Shown: positions 16,877-26,117, numbered from the stretch's first letter. The stretch: DNA of 64,000 nucleotides from Curtobacterium sp. MCSS17_008 (GCF_003234185.1 NZ_QKSM01000003.1:233615-297614), one strand, 5' to 3'. Made by a program: numbers and translations. The notes: generated from the sequence alone by a model not told the origin.

Positions 16877-17902
16877 CTACGCGACCTTCTTGCTGTCCTC
16901 GAGCCAGCCCGCGAGCTTCGTCATGTAGTCGGCCTGCGACGCGTAGTCGAGCGCCGGGAAGGTCCAGCTGTGGACCTGGCCCGCCTCGAGCGCGGCGTTG
17001 TCGGCGAAGGTCGGCTGCTTCTCGAGGTCGGCGACCTGGTAACCCTGCTGCGACAGCAGCAGCACGTCACCGGTGATCTGCCCCGCGTTCTCCCACGAGT
17101 AGACGCCCCAGTAGAAGCCCTTCGGCTTCGGGTCGACGAAGTCGACGCCGAACGAGCTGTACATCTGCAGGGTCGGCTCGTCGCTCGGGCGGGTGACGTA
17201 CGCGCCGTCGCCGTCGGCGTACATCGAGACGACGGAGAGGCCGCTCGACTCCGCAGCCTGCTCGAGGGTGTCCGCGGCCTCGTCGAAGCGCTGCTCGGCG
17301 GCGTCGATCTCCGCCTCGGGCGCTCCGAGGGACTCGGCCAGGTCGGCGATCGTCTCGATGACGTCCTCGCCCTTCCCGCCCCACTCGACGGTGGCGACCG
17401 GGGCGATCGCCTCGACCTGCTCCTGCTGTTCCTTGTCCTTGAACCCGTAGGACGGCTGGGTGGTGTCGAGGGTGCCCTTCGCGTCGGTCGGGTAGATCGA
17501 GGTGACGACGAGGTCGGGCTGGAGCGCGGCGAGCTCTTCGAGGTCGATGTCGCCGTAGCCGGTGCCGAGTTGGGTGATGCCGTCGGTGTCGAGGCCCTCG
17601 AACCGGGCGTCCTTCGCCATGGTCAGCTGACCGAAGGTGCCGACCGGCTCGAGCCCGTACTCGATGAACGAGATCGCGATGTCGTTGAGGACCACGACGC
17701 GCTTCGGGGTGCTGTCGGTCTTCACGGTCTTGCCGGTGGCGTCCTCGTACGACCAGGGGCCGGAGGCGGCCGAGCCGGCGCCGGCGGTGTCGTCGGGGTC
17801 GGCGGACCCGTTCGCACCGGAGCAGCCGGTGAGGAGGAGGGCCGACACGGCCACGGAGGTCACGAGGGCGGCACGCAGGGAGCCGCGGCGGGGGATCTTC
17901 AC
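16877..17902 (-). CDS. iron-siderophore ABC transporter substrate-binding lipoprotein
   Basis: 341 residues from GTG 17902. Lipoprotein signal (hydrophobic segment, LLLTGC, Cys 27), then a FepB/FhuD-type periplasmic-binding fold: TPKRVVVLNDIAISFIEYGLEPVGTFG near residue 65 and ELAALQPDLVVTS near residue 125, with a long connecting helix. It captures ferric siderophore or haem at the outside of the membrane for the permease-ATPase encoded just upstream. An IdeR-like box touches the start codon, so expression is expected under iron limitation. The -10 TAGCCT inside that box is 8 nt before GTG, indicating leaderless translation. Confidence 0.92.
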   Translation of the reverse strand: MKIPRRGSLRAALVTSVAVSALLLTGCSGANGSADPDDTAGAGSAASGPWSYEDATGKTVKTDSTPKRVVVLNDIAISFIEYGLEPVGTFGQLTMAKDARFEGLDTDGITQLGTGYGDIDLEELAALQPDLVVTSIYPTDAKGTLDTTQPSYGFKDKEQQEQVEAIAPVATVEWGGKGEDVIETIADLAESLGAPEAEIDAAEQRFDEAADTLEQAAESSGLSVVSMYADGDGAYVTRPSDEPTLQMYSSFGVDFVDPKPKGFYWGVYSWENAGQITGDVLLLSQQGYQVADLEKQPTFADNAALEAGQVHSWTFPALDYASQADYMTKLAGWLEDSKKVA

Positions 17903-17903
17903 G

Positions 17904-17922
17904 TTAGGAGAGGCTAACCTAA
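17904..17922 (-). promoter_or_regulatory. IdeR/DtxR iron box upstream of the iron-binding protein
   Basis: TTAGGTTAGCCTCTCCTAA (minus strand) matches the IdeR/DtxR consensus TTAGGTTAGGCTAACCTAA at 16 of 19 positions. It contains the -10 hexamer and ends one base before the GTG start codon, so iron-loaded repressor would block RNA polymerase directly. Confidence 0.8.
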
Positions 17923-17974
17923 CTCGGCGCGATCCGCCAGCCTGTGACGCGATCCCGCGGCCGGGAACCGCCCG

Positions 17975-18853
17975 TCAGGCGTGCTCGTCCGCTTCCGGCA
18001 CGATCATCGGTGCGCCGGTCACGGGGTCCGGCACGACCCGGGCGTGCAGCCCGAAGGCGGTCTCGAGCACGGCGGGCGTCAGGACGTCGTGCGGCGTCCC
18101 GTCGGCGACGACACCGCCGTCGTGCAGGACGACGAGGCGGTCCGAGTACCGCGCGGCGAGCGACAGGTCGTGCAGCACCATCACGACGGTCGACCCCTGC
18201 TCGCGGTTCAGCCGCCGCACGAGCCGGAGCACGTCGAGCTGGTGCGCGAGGTCGAGGTACGTCGTCGGCTCGTCGAGGAGCAGGGTCTCCGCCTGCTGCG
18301 CCACCACGAGCGCGATCCAGGCGCGCTGTCGCTGGCCGCCCGACAGGCTCGCGACGTCGCGGTGGGCGACGTCGGTCAGTCCGGTCGCGGCGATGGCCTG
18401 CTCGGCGACGTCGGCGTCCTCGGCGGTCCACGGCTTCGCCCACGACTGGTGCGGGTTCCGCCCGCGCATGACCAGGTCGAGGACGCTCGTGCCGGCCGGG
18501 GCGACCGGGGTCTGGGGCAGGATCGCGAGCCGTCGCGCCACGGCCCGGTTCGGCTCCTTGCGGATCGGGGCACCGTCGAGCAGGACCTCGCCGGCCTGCG
18601 GCTTCAGCACGCGCCCGAAGGCCTTCAGGAGCGTCGACTTGCCGCACCCGTTCGCCCCGAGGAACGTCGTCACCGTGCCGCGCTCGATGCGCAGGTCCAG
18701 GTCGCGGAGGACCGGCTCGCGGTCGTAGCCGACGGAGAGCGCGCGGGCCTGCAGGACGGGAGGCACGGTGCCGGTCCCCGCGCCACCCGCGCTCCGGTGG
18801 GTGGTCGCGTCCGGCGCACCCGCGGTCCGGGTGCCGGTCGTGGTGGCGGTCAT
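17975..18853 (-). CDS. iron-siderophore ABC transporter ATP-binding protein
   Basis: 292 residues. Walker A is GANGCGKST, signature LSGGQRQRAW, Walker B TLLLDEPTTYLD, followed by the switch His in VLHDLSLAARYSD: a complete FepC/FecE-type ATPase. A variable Thr/Ala-rich 35-residue N-terminus precedes the domain. Its ATG overlaps the stop of the second permease gene (ATGA). It is the last gene of the three-gene unit before the separately promoted binding-protein gene, 72 nt further on. Confidence 0.93.
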   Translation of the reverse strand: MTATTTGTRTAGAPDATTHRSAGGAGTGTVPPVLQARALSVGYDREPVLRDLDLRIERGTVTTFLGANGCGKSTLLKAFGRVLKPQAGEVLLDGAPIRKEPNRAVARRLAILPQTPVAPAGTSVLDLVMRGRNPHQSWAKPWTAEDADVAEQAIAATGLTDVAHRDVASLSGGQRQRAWIALVVAQQAETLLLDEPTTYLDLAHQLDVLRLVRRLNREQGSTVVMVLHDLSLAARYSDRLVVLHDGGVVADGTPHDVLTPAVLETAFGLHARVVPDPVTGAPMIVPEADEHA

Positions 18854-19992
18854 CGGGACATCTCCTTGCGGTGGCGGACGAGGAGCCAGATCAGGTACGG
18901 GGCGCCGACCACGGTGGTCACGATGCCGACGGGCACCTGCCACGGGAAGGCGGAGCGGGCGAGCAGGTCGGCGCCGAGCACGAGGACGGTGCCGAGCGCG
19001 CCCGCGAGCAGCAGCGGTGGTCGGTTCGTGCCGGCCAGGCGGACGGCGACCTGCGGCACGACGAAGGCGACGAACCCGATCGGGCCGGCGGCGGCGACCG
19101 CGGCGGCGGTGAGCACGACGGCCAGGGCGATCACGAGGAGTCGGTGCCGCTGGATGCCGAGGCCGACGCCGGTCGCGACCTCGTCGCCGAGCTGGCCGAT
19201 GCCGAGCGCGGCGCTCGTCGCCAGGGCGATCGGCACGCAGACCGCGGCGACGACGAGCAGCGGCCAGACGGTGGACCACGAGGTGCTCGACAGGCTGCCG
19301 ACCAGCCACTGCGAGGCTGCCGTGGCGACGGTGATCTTCGCGCGGACGAGCAGGTAGCTGGTCACCGCCTCGAGTGTGGCGCTCACCCCGATGCCGACGA
19401 GGACGAGCCGGTAGCTCTGCACGCCGCCCCGCCAGCCGAGTCCGTACACGGCGGCGGCGGCGACGAGGGCCCCGATCGTGGCGGCCACCGGGATGCCGCC
19501 GCTCAGCACGGCCGCCGACACGGAGTAGCTGCCGCCGCCGAGCACGATCGCCGCGACCGCACCGACGCTCGCGCCGGAGGTCACACCGATGATGTCCGGC
19601 GTGCCGAGGGGGTTCCGCGTGACCGTCTGGGTCAGGGCGCCGGCGACGCCGAGCACCAGGCCGACCAGGGCGCCGGTGACGATCCGCGGGAGCCGCAGGG
19701 TCGTGACGATGAAGCCCTCCGGGCCGTCCTCCGCCCCGAGGAGCGCGCGGACGACCGTGCTCGGGGCGATCCAGGTGCTGCCGACGGCGACGCCGAGGAC
19801 CAGGAGGGCGAGGGCGACGACGATCGCCGCCACCGAGTACCCGAGGACCCGGGGCCGCCAGGCCAAGCCGATCGGACCGAACCGGACGCCGCGACGGCCG
19901 ACGGTCGTGCGGTCGGCCCGCGCCCGGTCGGCGTCGGGGCGGTGCGTGCCCTGCGGGTCGGTCCCGTTCCGGGTGTCGGTCGCGGTGCTCAC
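18850..19992 (-). CDS. iron-siderophore ABC transporter permease (second subunit)
   Basis: 380 residues, FecCD family with about 10 membrane helices after a polar N-terminal tail of about 55 residues. Family motifs include RLPRIVTGALVGLVLGVAGALTQTVTRNPLGTPDIIGVTSGA, GWRGG and the late GPIGFVAFVVPQVAVRLAGTNRP. The GTG start overlaps the stop of the first permease (GTGA), and its own stop overlaps the ATPase start. It forms a heterodimeric channel with the neighbour at 19989-21068. Confidence 0.92.
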   Translation of the reverse strand: MSTATDTRNGTDPQGTHRPDADRARADRTTVGRRGVRFGPIGLAWRPRVLGYSVAAIVVALALLVLGVAVGSTWIAPSTVVRALLGAEDGPEGFIVTTLRLPRIVTGALVGLVLGVAGALTQTVTRNPLGTPDIIGVTSGASVGAVAAIVLGGGSYSVSAAVLSGGIPVAATIGALVAAAAVYGLGWRGGVQSYRLVLVGIGVSATLEAVTSYLLVRAKITVATAASQWLVGSLSSTSWSTVWPLLVVAAVCVPIALATSAALGIGQLGDEVATGVGLGIQRHRLLVIALAVVLTAAAVAAAGPIGFVAFVVPQVAVRLAGTNRPPLLLAGALGTVLVLGADLLARSAFPWQVPVGIVTTVVGAPYLIWLLVRHRKEMSR

Positions 19993-21068
19993 AGGGACAC
20001 CAGCGATCGACGACGGGCCACGGCGACGAACACCGGGCCGCCGAGCACGGCGAGCACGATGCCGACCTCGACCTCGGAGAAGCCGCCGACGAGCCGTCCG
20101 ACCACGTCGGCGACGAGCACGAGCGCGGCGCCGACGAGCGCCGAGACGGGCAGGGTCCAGCGGTGCCCGGTGCCGACCAGGGCACGTGCGACGTGGGGCA
20201 CGGTCAGGCCGACGAAGCCGATCGGCCCGGCTGCCGCGGTCGCACCGGCGGCCAGGAGTGTGATGCCGCCGAGTCCGACGAGCCGGGCGACGAGCACGTT
20301 CTCGCCGAGGCCGCGCGCGAGCTCCGCGCCGAGTCCGAGGGCGTCGAGCGCGCGGGTGTTCCACACCGCGAGCACGGCGCCGACGAGCAGGAACGGTGCC
20401 GCGGCCGCGAGCACGTCGAGCTGCCGGGCGGCGAGCGACCCGACGACCCAGAGCCGGTAGGCGTCGAGGGAGTCCTGGTCGGTCAGCACGATGAAGGACG
20501 TGATCGCGCCGAGCAGGGCCGACACGGCGGCACCGGCGAGTGCGAGGGGCACGGGGCTCGCGGTCCCGCTGCCGGCGACGGTCACCGCGAACACGACGAC
20601 GCTCGCCACGACCGCGCCGACCAGGGCGAACCACACCGTGGCACCGGTGCTCGTGACGCCGAAGACGTACACCCCGAGCACCACGGCGAGTCCCGCGCCG
20701 GAGGAGACCCCGAACAGCCCGGGGTCGGCGAGCGGGTTCCGGGTGTGCCCCTGCATGAGGAGTCCGGCCATGCCGAGGGCCGCTCCGACGGCGGCGCCGA
20801 TGAGGGTGCGCGGGATGCGCGAGCCCCACACGACGGCCTCGGCGGTGCTCGACCCGGACCGCGTCAGCCCCGCGAGCACCTGGTCGACGCCGAGCCGGTT
20901 GCTCCCGAGGAGCATGCTGGCCACCGCGGCCGCGAGCAGCACGACGACCAGGGCGACGACCACGAGCAGGTGTCGGCGGACCGCCGTGCGGTGCACGCTG
21001 CCGGCACGCGGGGAGCCGTCGGTCCGGGCAGCCCGGGCGGGCGTCAGGACGGTTTCGGGGGATGGCAC
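19989..21068 (-). CDS. iron-siderophore ABC transporter permease (first subunit)
   Basis: 359 residues, FecCD family. SRIPRTLIGAAVGAALGMAGLLMQGHTRNPLADPGLFGVSSGAG and the late GPIGFVGLTVPHVARALVGTGHR are diagnostic. It starts GTG at 21068 at the head of the permease-permease-ATPase unit, divergent from the siderophore-interacting protein with only 29 nt between the two start codons. An IdeR-like box fills that gap. Confidence 0.92.
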   Translation of the reverse strand: MPSPETVLTPARAARTDGSPRAGSVHRTAVRRHLLVVVALVVVLLAAAVASMLLGSNRLGVDQVLAGLTRSGSSTAEAVVWGSRIPRTLIGAAVGAALGMAGLLMQGHTRNPLADPGLFGVSSGAGLAVVLGVYVFGVTSTGATVWFALVGAVVASVVVFAVTVAGSGTASPVPLALAGAAVSALLGAITSFIVLTDQDSLDAYRLWVVGSLAARQLDVLAAAAPFLLVGAVLAVWNTRALDALGLGAELARGLGENVLVARLVGLGGITLLAAGATAAAGPIGFVGLTVPHVARALVGTGHRWTLPVSALVGAALVLVADVVGRLVGGFSEVEVGIVLAVLGGPVFVAVARRRSLVSL

Positions 21069-21078
21069 GGGGACCAGC

Positions 21079-21097
21079 TTAGGGTAGCCTTCCCTTC
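21079..21097. promoter_or_regulatory. IdeR/DtxR-like box shared by divergent siderophore genes
   Basis: TTAGGGTAGCCTTCCCTTC matches the IdeR consensus at about 13 of 19 positions. It occupies most of the 29-nt gap and abuts the ATG at 21098. TAGCCT inside it, 7 nt before that ATG, would be the -10 of a leaderless transcript. Confidence 0.65.
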
Positions 21098-21937
21098 ATG
21101 GCGAAGATCCCGCGGCTCATGCCCGAGGCACCCCGGCTCTTCCGTGCCCGGGTGCTCCGCTCCGTCCGGTACTCCCCGTCGGTGCAACGGGTCACGATCA
21201 CCGGGGACGACCTGCACGAGTTCCCCTTCGCCGGGTACGACCACTGGTTCCGCCTGTTCCTGCAGCTGCCGCACCAGGAGACGTTCACCCTGCCGGAGAT
21301 CGACGGCACCCGCTGGTACCCGCAGTACCTCGCCATCCCGCAGGACGAGCGCCCGCACCTGGCGAACTACACGGTCGCCGGCTACCGGCACCTGCCCGAC
21401 GGCTCGGCCGAGATGGACGTCGACTTCGTCGTGCACACCGACGCGGACGGCGTCCTCGAGGGCGGCGCGGCGATCTGGGCGTGCGCCGCGCAGCCCGGCG
21501 ACCGGTTGGCCGTGCTCGACCAGGGACGGATCTTCGACTGCCCGGACGACGTCAGCGAGGTGGTCGTGGCCGCCGAGGAGACCGGCCTGCCCGCGGTCGT
21601 CGGCATCGCCGCGTCGCTGCCGCGGGACGCCGTGGGCCGCATCATCCAGGAGGTCCCCACCGCCGCCGACGTCCGCGTCCTCGACGCCCCCGTCGGGGTC
21701 GAGGTCACCTGGATCGTCCGCGAGCACCTCGACCCGCACGAGGTCCCCGGGCGTGCGGCGCTCGCCGAGCTCGAACGCCACGTGCCGTGCGACGACCGTG
21801 TGTACGCCTTCGTCGTGGGGGAGTCGACGCTCGCCACCGCAGGCCGTCGCCACCTGCACCGTGCGGGTGTCCCGAAGTCGCGCATCACGTTCTCGGGCTT
21901 CTGGAAGCACGAGGTGCGTCAGGCCGTCCCCGCCTGA
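21098..21937 (+). CDS. siderophore-interacting protein (ferric-siderophore reductase)
   Basis: 279 residues of the ViuB/YqjH type. The FAD-binding barrel contains RVTITGDDLHEFPFAGYDHWFRLFLQLP and QYLAIPQDERPHLANYTVAGYR. The NAD(P)H-binding half carries GGAAIWACAAQPGDRLAVLDQGRIFD and ends with FSGFWKHEVRQ, a family-typical terminus. It releases iron from imported ferric siderophores by reduction in the cytoplasm. It is divergent from the cognate importer and shares its iron-controlled operator. Confidence 0.92.
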   Translation: MAKIPRLMPEAPRLFRARVLRSVRYSPSVQRVTITGDDLHEFPFAGYDHWFRLFLQLPHQETFTLPEIDGTRWYPQYLAIPQDERPHLANYTVAGYRHLPDGSAEMDVDFVVHTDADGVLEGGAAIWACAAQPGDRLAVLDQGRIFDCPDDVSEVVVAAEETGLPAVVGIAASLPRDAVGRIIQEVPTAADVRVLDAPVGVEVTWIVREHLDPHEVPGRAALAELERHVPCDDRVYAFVVGESTLATAGRRHLHRAGVPKSRITFSGFWKHEVRQAVPA

Positions 21938-21960
21938 GCCGTCCCGGGTAGCGTGCGGGC

Positions 21961-22338
21961 ATGAGCGTCCGACTGAGCGAACTCGTCCTGAACTGCCGCG
22001 ACCCCGAGGAGCTGTCGCGCTTCTGGTGCGCGGTGCTGGACTACGTCGAACTCGGCAAGGACGACGACGGCATCGAGATCGGTCCGGCGTCGGGCTTCGG
22101 CGGCGCGACGCCGACGATCATCCTCAACCGCGTCGAGCACGCGCAGAGCCAGCCCCTCCGCCTGCACGTCGACGTGTCGCCGGTCGACCAGGACCAGGAG
22201 GCCGAGCTCGAGCGGCTGCTCGCCCTGGGCGCCCGTCCCGCCGACGTCGGGCAGACCGGCGAGGAGTCCTGGCACGTCCTGCAGGACCCCGAGGGCAACG
22301 AGTTCTGCCTGCTGCGGACGCGTCTCGACCCGCTCTGA
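21961..22338 (+). CDS. VOC/glyoxalase-like domain protein
   Basis: 125 residues built of two beta-alpha-beta-beta-beta modules: VRLSELVLNCRDPEELSRFWCAVLDY at the start and ESWHVLQDPEGNEFCLLR at the end. This is the Glyoxalase_6 subgroup common in actinobacteria, of unassigned function. TAGCGT lies 6 nt before the ATG, so it is probably transcribed on its own as a leaderless mRNA although it follows the siderophore gene by 23 nt. Confidence 0.85.
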   Translation: MSVRLSELVLNCRDPEELSRFWCAVLDYVELGKDDDGIEIGPASGFGGATPTIILNRVEHAQSQPLRLHVDVSPVDQDQEAELERLLALGARPADVGQTGEESWHVLQDPEGNEFCLLRTRLDPL

Positions 22339-22350
22339 CGCGCGCCCTCG

Positions 22351-22480
22351 CGTCGCCCGTTCCTTCCCATTGCGGGCGCGATACCTGGCGGTTCCGGGCG
22401 TACCTCGTCGTTCGGGCTCATCAGGTACGCCCGGTTCGACGAGGTACGCCCGCTTCGATGCGGTACCCCGCTTCGACCGG
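22351..22480. repeat. GTACGCC repeat element, copy B
   Basis: Non-coding. Starts with the same 20 bases as copy A (7015-7034) and continues with diverged units such as TCAGGTACGCCCGGTTCGAC and GAGGTACGCCCGCTTCGA. It lies between convergent genes. Confidence 0.75.
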
Positions 22481-22517
22481 GTGCGAGCGGACAGGCGCGG
22501 GACGCGAGGCGACCGCA

Positions 22518-22565
22518 GACGGACGGGAGGCTCCCCACCAGCTGGTGGGGAGCCTCCCGTCCGTC
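22518..22565. terminator. 48-bp perfect palindrome, bidirectional terminator (GGACGGGAGGC family)
   Basis: Every base of the 24-nt left arm (GACGGACGGGAGGCTCCCCA then CCAG) pairs with the right arm. It ends 11 nt from the stop of the ABC permease on the minus strand and faces the VOC gene, so it can terminate both. Confidence 0.75.
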
Positions 22566-22576
22566 GAGTGGCCGCG

Positions 22577-23494
22577 TCAGCCCTTGAGGCCCGAGCCCGT
22601 CACGCCCTCCACGATCTGCCGCTGGAAGACCAGGTACAGGATGATCAGCGGCAGTGCCGCGAGGATCGCACCGGCCTGGATGTCGGCGTAGCGCTGGCCG
22701 AAGCTGCCCTGCACCGTGGCGAGCCCGACCGGGATCGTCATGAGGTCCGGGTTCGACAGCACGAACAGCGGCAGGAGCAGGTTGTTCCAGACGCCGACGA
22801 AGGTCAGGATCGTCACCGCCGCGATCACGGGACGCGACAGCGGCAGGATGACCGACCAGTAGATCTTCCACATGCCCGCGCCGTCGATGCGCGCGGCCTC
22901 CTCGAGCTCCTTCGGGATCCCGTCGAAGAACTGCTTGAAGATGAACACCGCGATCACGGCGGGCACCTGCGGGAAGATCACCGACCAGTAGGTGTTGAGC
23001 AGCCCGACGGCGTTGAGCTCCTGGAAGATCGGGATGATCAGGACCTGCGTCGGGATCATGATGCCGAGGATGATGAGCAGGAACGCGACGTTCCGCCCGC
23101 GGAACACGAGCCGGGACAGCGCGAACGCCGCCATCGACGCGAACAGCACCGTCAGCACGGCGGTCACGACACTGGTGATGCCGCTGGCCAGGTACCAGTT
23201 CCAGATGTCGCCCGACCGGAACAGGGTCGAGTAGGAGTGCAGCGTCGGGTTCCAGTCCGACAGGATCGCGTTCGCGCCGAGCGCCGCGACGCCGTTGTCG
23301 GACAACGACGTCTTCAGGGCGAACAGGCTCGGGATGAGCCAGATGATCGCGAACACGGTCAGGACGACCGCGGCGACGATGTTGAAGCCCCTGCCGGAGA
23401 CGCCGATCTTCGCGGCGTTGGCGGGCGCCGCCGCCGAGACGCCGGAGCGCAGCTTGCGGGGACGGGAGGTCGTGATGCTCTCGGTGGCGGTCAT
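22577..23494 (-). CDS. carbohydrate ABC transporter permease (MalG type)
   Basis: 305 residues, six membrane helices. The EAA loop is KELEEAARIDGAGMWKIYWSVILPLSRPVIAAV, the contact site for the ATPase. The start lies 1 nt after the stop of the partner permease. It is the third gene of the binding protein - MalF-type - MalG-type unit. No ATPase is encoded here, so a shared ATPase of the MsiK kind is needed. The arabinose operator before the unit suggests arabino-oligosaccharides as substrate. Confidence 0.92.
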   Translation of the reverse strand: MTATESITTSRPRKLRSGVSAAAPANAAKIGVSGRGFNIVAAVVLTVFAIIWLIPSLFALKTSLSDNGVAALGANAILSDWNPTLHSYSTLFRSGDIWNWYLASGITSVVTAVLTVLFASMAAFALSRLVFRGRNVAFLLIILGIMIPTQVLIIPIFQELNAVGLLNTYWSVIFPQVPAVIAVFIFKQFFDGIPKELEEAARIDGAGMWKIYWSVILPLSRPVIAAVTILTFVGVWNNLLLPLFVLSNPDLMTIPVGLATVQGSFGQRYADIQAGAILAALPLIILYLVFQRQIVEGVTGSGLKG

Positions 23495-23495
23495 G

Positions 23496-24461
23496 TCAGG
23501 CCCCGATCTCTCGCTTGGCGGCAGCGCGCTCGACGAGCTGCCGGATGACCGCGATCGCGACGATCACGATGAACAGGAGCACCGACGCGGCGGACGCGGC
23601 GCCCAGGCGGTTGTCGGTGAAGCCGACGCCCGTGATGAGCTGCAGCGAGACCTGGGTCGAGATGCCCGGTCCGCCGTTCGTCATCAGGTAGACCTGGTCG
23701 AAGATCTTCAGGGACGCGATGATCTGCAGCAGGATCACCAGGGTCGTGGTGCGGCCGAGCAGCGGCAGTGTGATCGACTTGATCTGCTGCCAGTTCGACG
23801 CGCCGTCGACGGCGGCGGCCTCGTACAGCTCGCGGGGGATCTCCTGCAGACCGGCCAGGTAGAGCACGAAGTTGAAGCCGAGCGTCCACCAGACCGTGGC
23901 GATCGCGACGCCGATCATGGCGGTGTTCGGGCTCGAGAGCATGCCCGAACCCGGCGTCATGCCGAGCGCGGACTGCAGGCTCGCCCAGAGACCGGTCGAC
24001 GGCGTGAAGATGAAGACCCAGATGAGCGAGATCGTCGCCGACGGCAGGATGAACGGCAGGAAGAACGCCAGGCGGAAGAACCACTGGCCGCGGTTCATGC
24101 GGTTCGTGAGCACGGCGAACACGAAGGCGAGGACGACGAGCGGCGGCGTCGTGTACAGCGTGAACTGCAGGGTGTGCCACAGGGACGACCAGAAGTCGCT
24201 CCGTCCGAGCATCTCGGCGTAGTTCGCGAAGCCCGCGAAGCTGCCGAGCCCGGTGCGGACGGTCGAGGTGTTGAAGAAGCTCGTGACGAGCATCCACACC
24301 GTGGGCCCGAGCAGGAAGGCCACGTAGAACAGGCCGAACGGCGCGAGGAAGAGCCAGCCGGAGCGGCCCTGCCCCCGGTTGGTCGGGTGGACACGGGGAC
24401 GCGCGCGCCGGCTGACGGTGGCGGCGTCCGTGGGGCGGGTGAGAACTGGTGCAGCGGTCAC
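23496..24461 (-). CDS. carbohydrate ABC transporter permease (MalF type)
   Basis: 321 residues with six membrane helices and EAA loop RELYEAAAVDGASNWQQIKSITLPLLGRTT. The start is GTG 24461 with GAAAGG 9 nt upstream; a nearby ATG is out of frame. A 45-residue polar, Arg-rich N-terminus precedes the first helix. It pairs with the MalG-type protein encoded next. Confidence 0.92.
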   Translation of the reverse strand: MTAAPVLTRPTDAATVSRRARPRVHPTNRGQGRSGWLFLAPFGLFYVAFLLGPTVWMLVTSFFNTSTVRTGLGSFAGFANYAEMLGRSDFWSSLWHTLQFTLYTTPPLVVLAFVFAVLTNRMNRGQWFFRLAFFLPFILPSATISLIWVFIFTPSTGLWASLQSALGMTPGSGMLSSPNTAMIGVAIATVWWTLGFNFVLYLAGLQEIPRELYEAAAVDGASNWQQIKSITLPLLGRTTTLVILLQIIASLKIFDQVYLMTNGGPGISTQVSLQLITGVGFTDNRLGAASAASVLLFIVIVAIAVIRQLVERAAAKREIGA

Positions 24462-24515
24462 GTCATCGTGCCTTTCGCGCGGTGTCCACTTCGGACGAGG
24501 GGATCACGTGCCCGG

Positions 24516-25886
24516 TCACAGCGGGCTCGGGGTGTTGAGGTAGGTCGCGAGCTGGCCCTTGATCGCCGAGAGCGCCTGCGCGGGGGAGCTGCTGCCCTGC
24601 TGGACGAGCGCGAGCTGCGCGCCGACGATGCCCTCGAACGTGGAGCCGGACCCGCCGTACCAGGCGGGGTCGTCGAAGACCGCGGACTCGGCGGCCGACG
24701 CGTAGTTCGACTGCGGCGTGAGCTCCCGGTACTGCTGGCTGTCGAACGTGGGCATGTACGCCGGCACGTGCCCGCCCTCGGCCCAGGTCAGGCTCTGCTC
24801 GAGCATCTGCTTGATGAAGAGCATGTGGGCCTTGCGCTGTTCGGGCGTGCGGTCCTTCTTCGGCAGGATGAAGACGTGGGAGTCGGCCTGCGTGGCCGGC
24901 TTGTCGAAGAGCTGCGGGATCGGCACCATGCCGAACTCCAGGCCCTTGATCGACTGGGCGGTGCTGATCTCCCACTCGCCCTGCATGAAGAAGCCGGCCT
25001 TGCCGTCGAACATGAGCGACTGCGCGGTCGCGTAGTCGAGGGCCTTGTTCAGCCAGCCCTCCTGCACCCACTTCTGGGTCGTCTCGGTGACCGTGTTGTA
25101 GGCGTCCTCGTTGACGGTGAGCTCCGCGCCGCCGTCGCTGATGAACGGCGTCGCGCCGTCGATCTGGTTGTACATCGTCCAGAAGAAGCGCCACGGCGTC
25201 GCGGTCTCGGGGACGACGTTCGCGACGTTGAGGGCGGTCCCGCCGGTGACCTTCGACACCGCGGCGAGTGCGGCCTCGAAGTTCTCCAGGCCGTCCAGGT
25301 CCTTGAGCTTCCCGTCCGGGCCGATGAGTCCCGCCTTCCTGCAGACCTCGACGTTGTAGAAGAGCACGAAGGGGTGGGTGTCGAGCGGGATGCAGATGTT
25401 CTTGCCGTCGGTCTTCTGCGCGGTCCACGCCTTCTGGTTGAAGTCGCTGGCGCTCAGGCCGACGCTCGCCAGGTCGTCCTCGGTGATCGGGTCGAGCAGG
25501 TCGCCGTCCCACAGCGGCTTCGCCCGGGTGAGGTGGGCGATGGCGACGTCCGGCGGCTTGTTGCCGACGGTGGCCAGTGTGACCTTCGAGTAGTAGGGGT
25601 TGCCCCAGGCGAACGTCGTCGCCTGCAGCGCGGACGAACCGCCGTGCTGCTTCGCGTACCCGTCCTCCATGGTCTGCATGCGGACGCCGTCACCGCCGCC
25701 GAACAGGTTCCAGAAGACGAGCGTCTCCGGGTTGAGCGGGGCGCCGGCGACGCCGGCAGCGAGGGGGCTCGAGCAGGCCGCGAGCGGGAGCACCGCGGCA
25801 CCCGCGGCGGCTCCGGCGAGCAGGCTCCGCCGGGTGAACGCACCACCCCGGGACTGCGGGGTCGGTACGGCTGGTCGGATCGGCAT
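24516..25886 (-). CDS. extracellular solute-binding lipoprotein of a sugar ABC importer (family 1)
   Basis: 456 residues. FTRRSLLAG is a twin-arginine signal followed by a lipobox (PLAAC, Cys 38), so export by Tat and lipidation are expected. The mature part has the family-1 fold: NPETLVFWNLFGGGDGVRM, KTDGKNICIPLDTHPFVLFYN and KAGFFMQGEWEIS. GGAG lies 7 nt before the ATG. The palindrome GTGAGCGCTCAC at the promoter and the divergent arabinofuranosidase gene point to arabinose-containing oligosaccharides. Confidence 0.92.
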   Translation of the reverse strand: MPIRPAVPTPQSRGGAFTRRSLLAGAAAGAAVLPLAACSSPLAAGVAGAPLNPETLVFWNLFGGGDGVRMQTMEDGYAKQHGGSSALQATTFAWGNPYYSKVTLATVGNKPPDVAIAHLTRAKPLWDGDLLDPITEDDLASVGLSASDFNQKAWTAQKTDGKNICIPLDTHPFVLFYNVEVCRKAGLIGPDGKLKDLDGLENFEAALAAVSKVTGGTALNVANVVPETATPWRFFWTMYNQIDGATPFISDGGAELTVNEDAYNTVTETTQKWVQEGWLNKALDYATAQSLMFDGKAGFFMQGEWEISTAQSIKGLEFGMVPIPQLFDKPATQADSHVFILPKKDRTPEQRKAHMLFIKQMLEQSLTWAEGGHVPAYMPTFDSQQYRELTPQSNYASAAESAVFDDPAWYGGSGSTFEGIVGAQLALVQQGSSSPAQALSAIKGQLATYLNTPSPL

Positions 25887-25932
25887 GGCATCACTCCATC
25901 GGGACGGGGCCGAGCGGAGCGGTCGTTGCTCC

Positions 25933-25948
25933 GTGAGCGCTCACATTA
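25933..25948 (-). promoter_or_regulatory. arabinose-regulon operator 1 and -10 of the ABC unit
   Basis: Perfect palindrome GTGAGCGCTCAC (25933-25944), whose edge overlaps the -10 TAATGT (25948-25943, minus strand). It is identical to the operators at 26049, 48785, 53701 and 53723. Confidence 0.75.
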
Positions 25949-26032
25949 GCGGCAGGGTCCGGGGTCCGCCACCCCTTTCGTGAACGTCACGACGAGGACG
26001 CGGACCGGCTTCCCCATGCTGCCGAAACCCGC

Positions 26033-26060
26033 TAGCGTTCTCGAAGACGTGAGCGCTCAC
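26033..26060 (+). promoter_or_regulatory. arabinose-regulon operator 2 and -10 of the arabinofuranosidase gene
   Basis: -10 TAGCGT at 26033-26038, then the palindrome GTGAGCGCTCAC at 26049-26060, just downstream of the expected transcription start. A bound LacI-type repressor there would block initiation or escape. Confidence 0.75.
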
Positions 26061-26117
26061 TTTCGTTCCGGGCCGATCACGTCGCCGCACGAGCCCCCAG
26101 CAGATCGAAGGAGATCC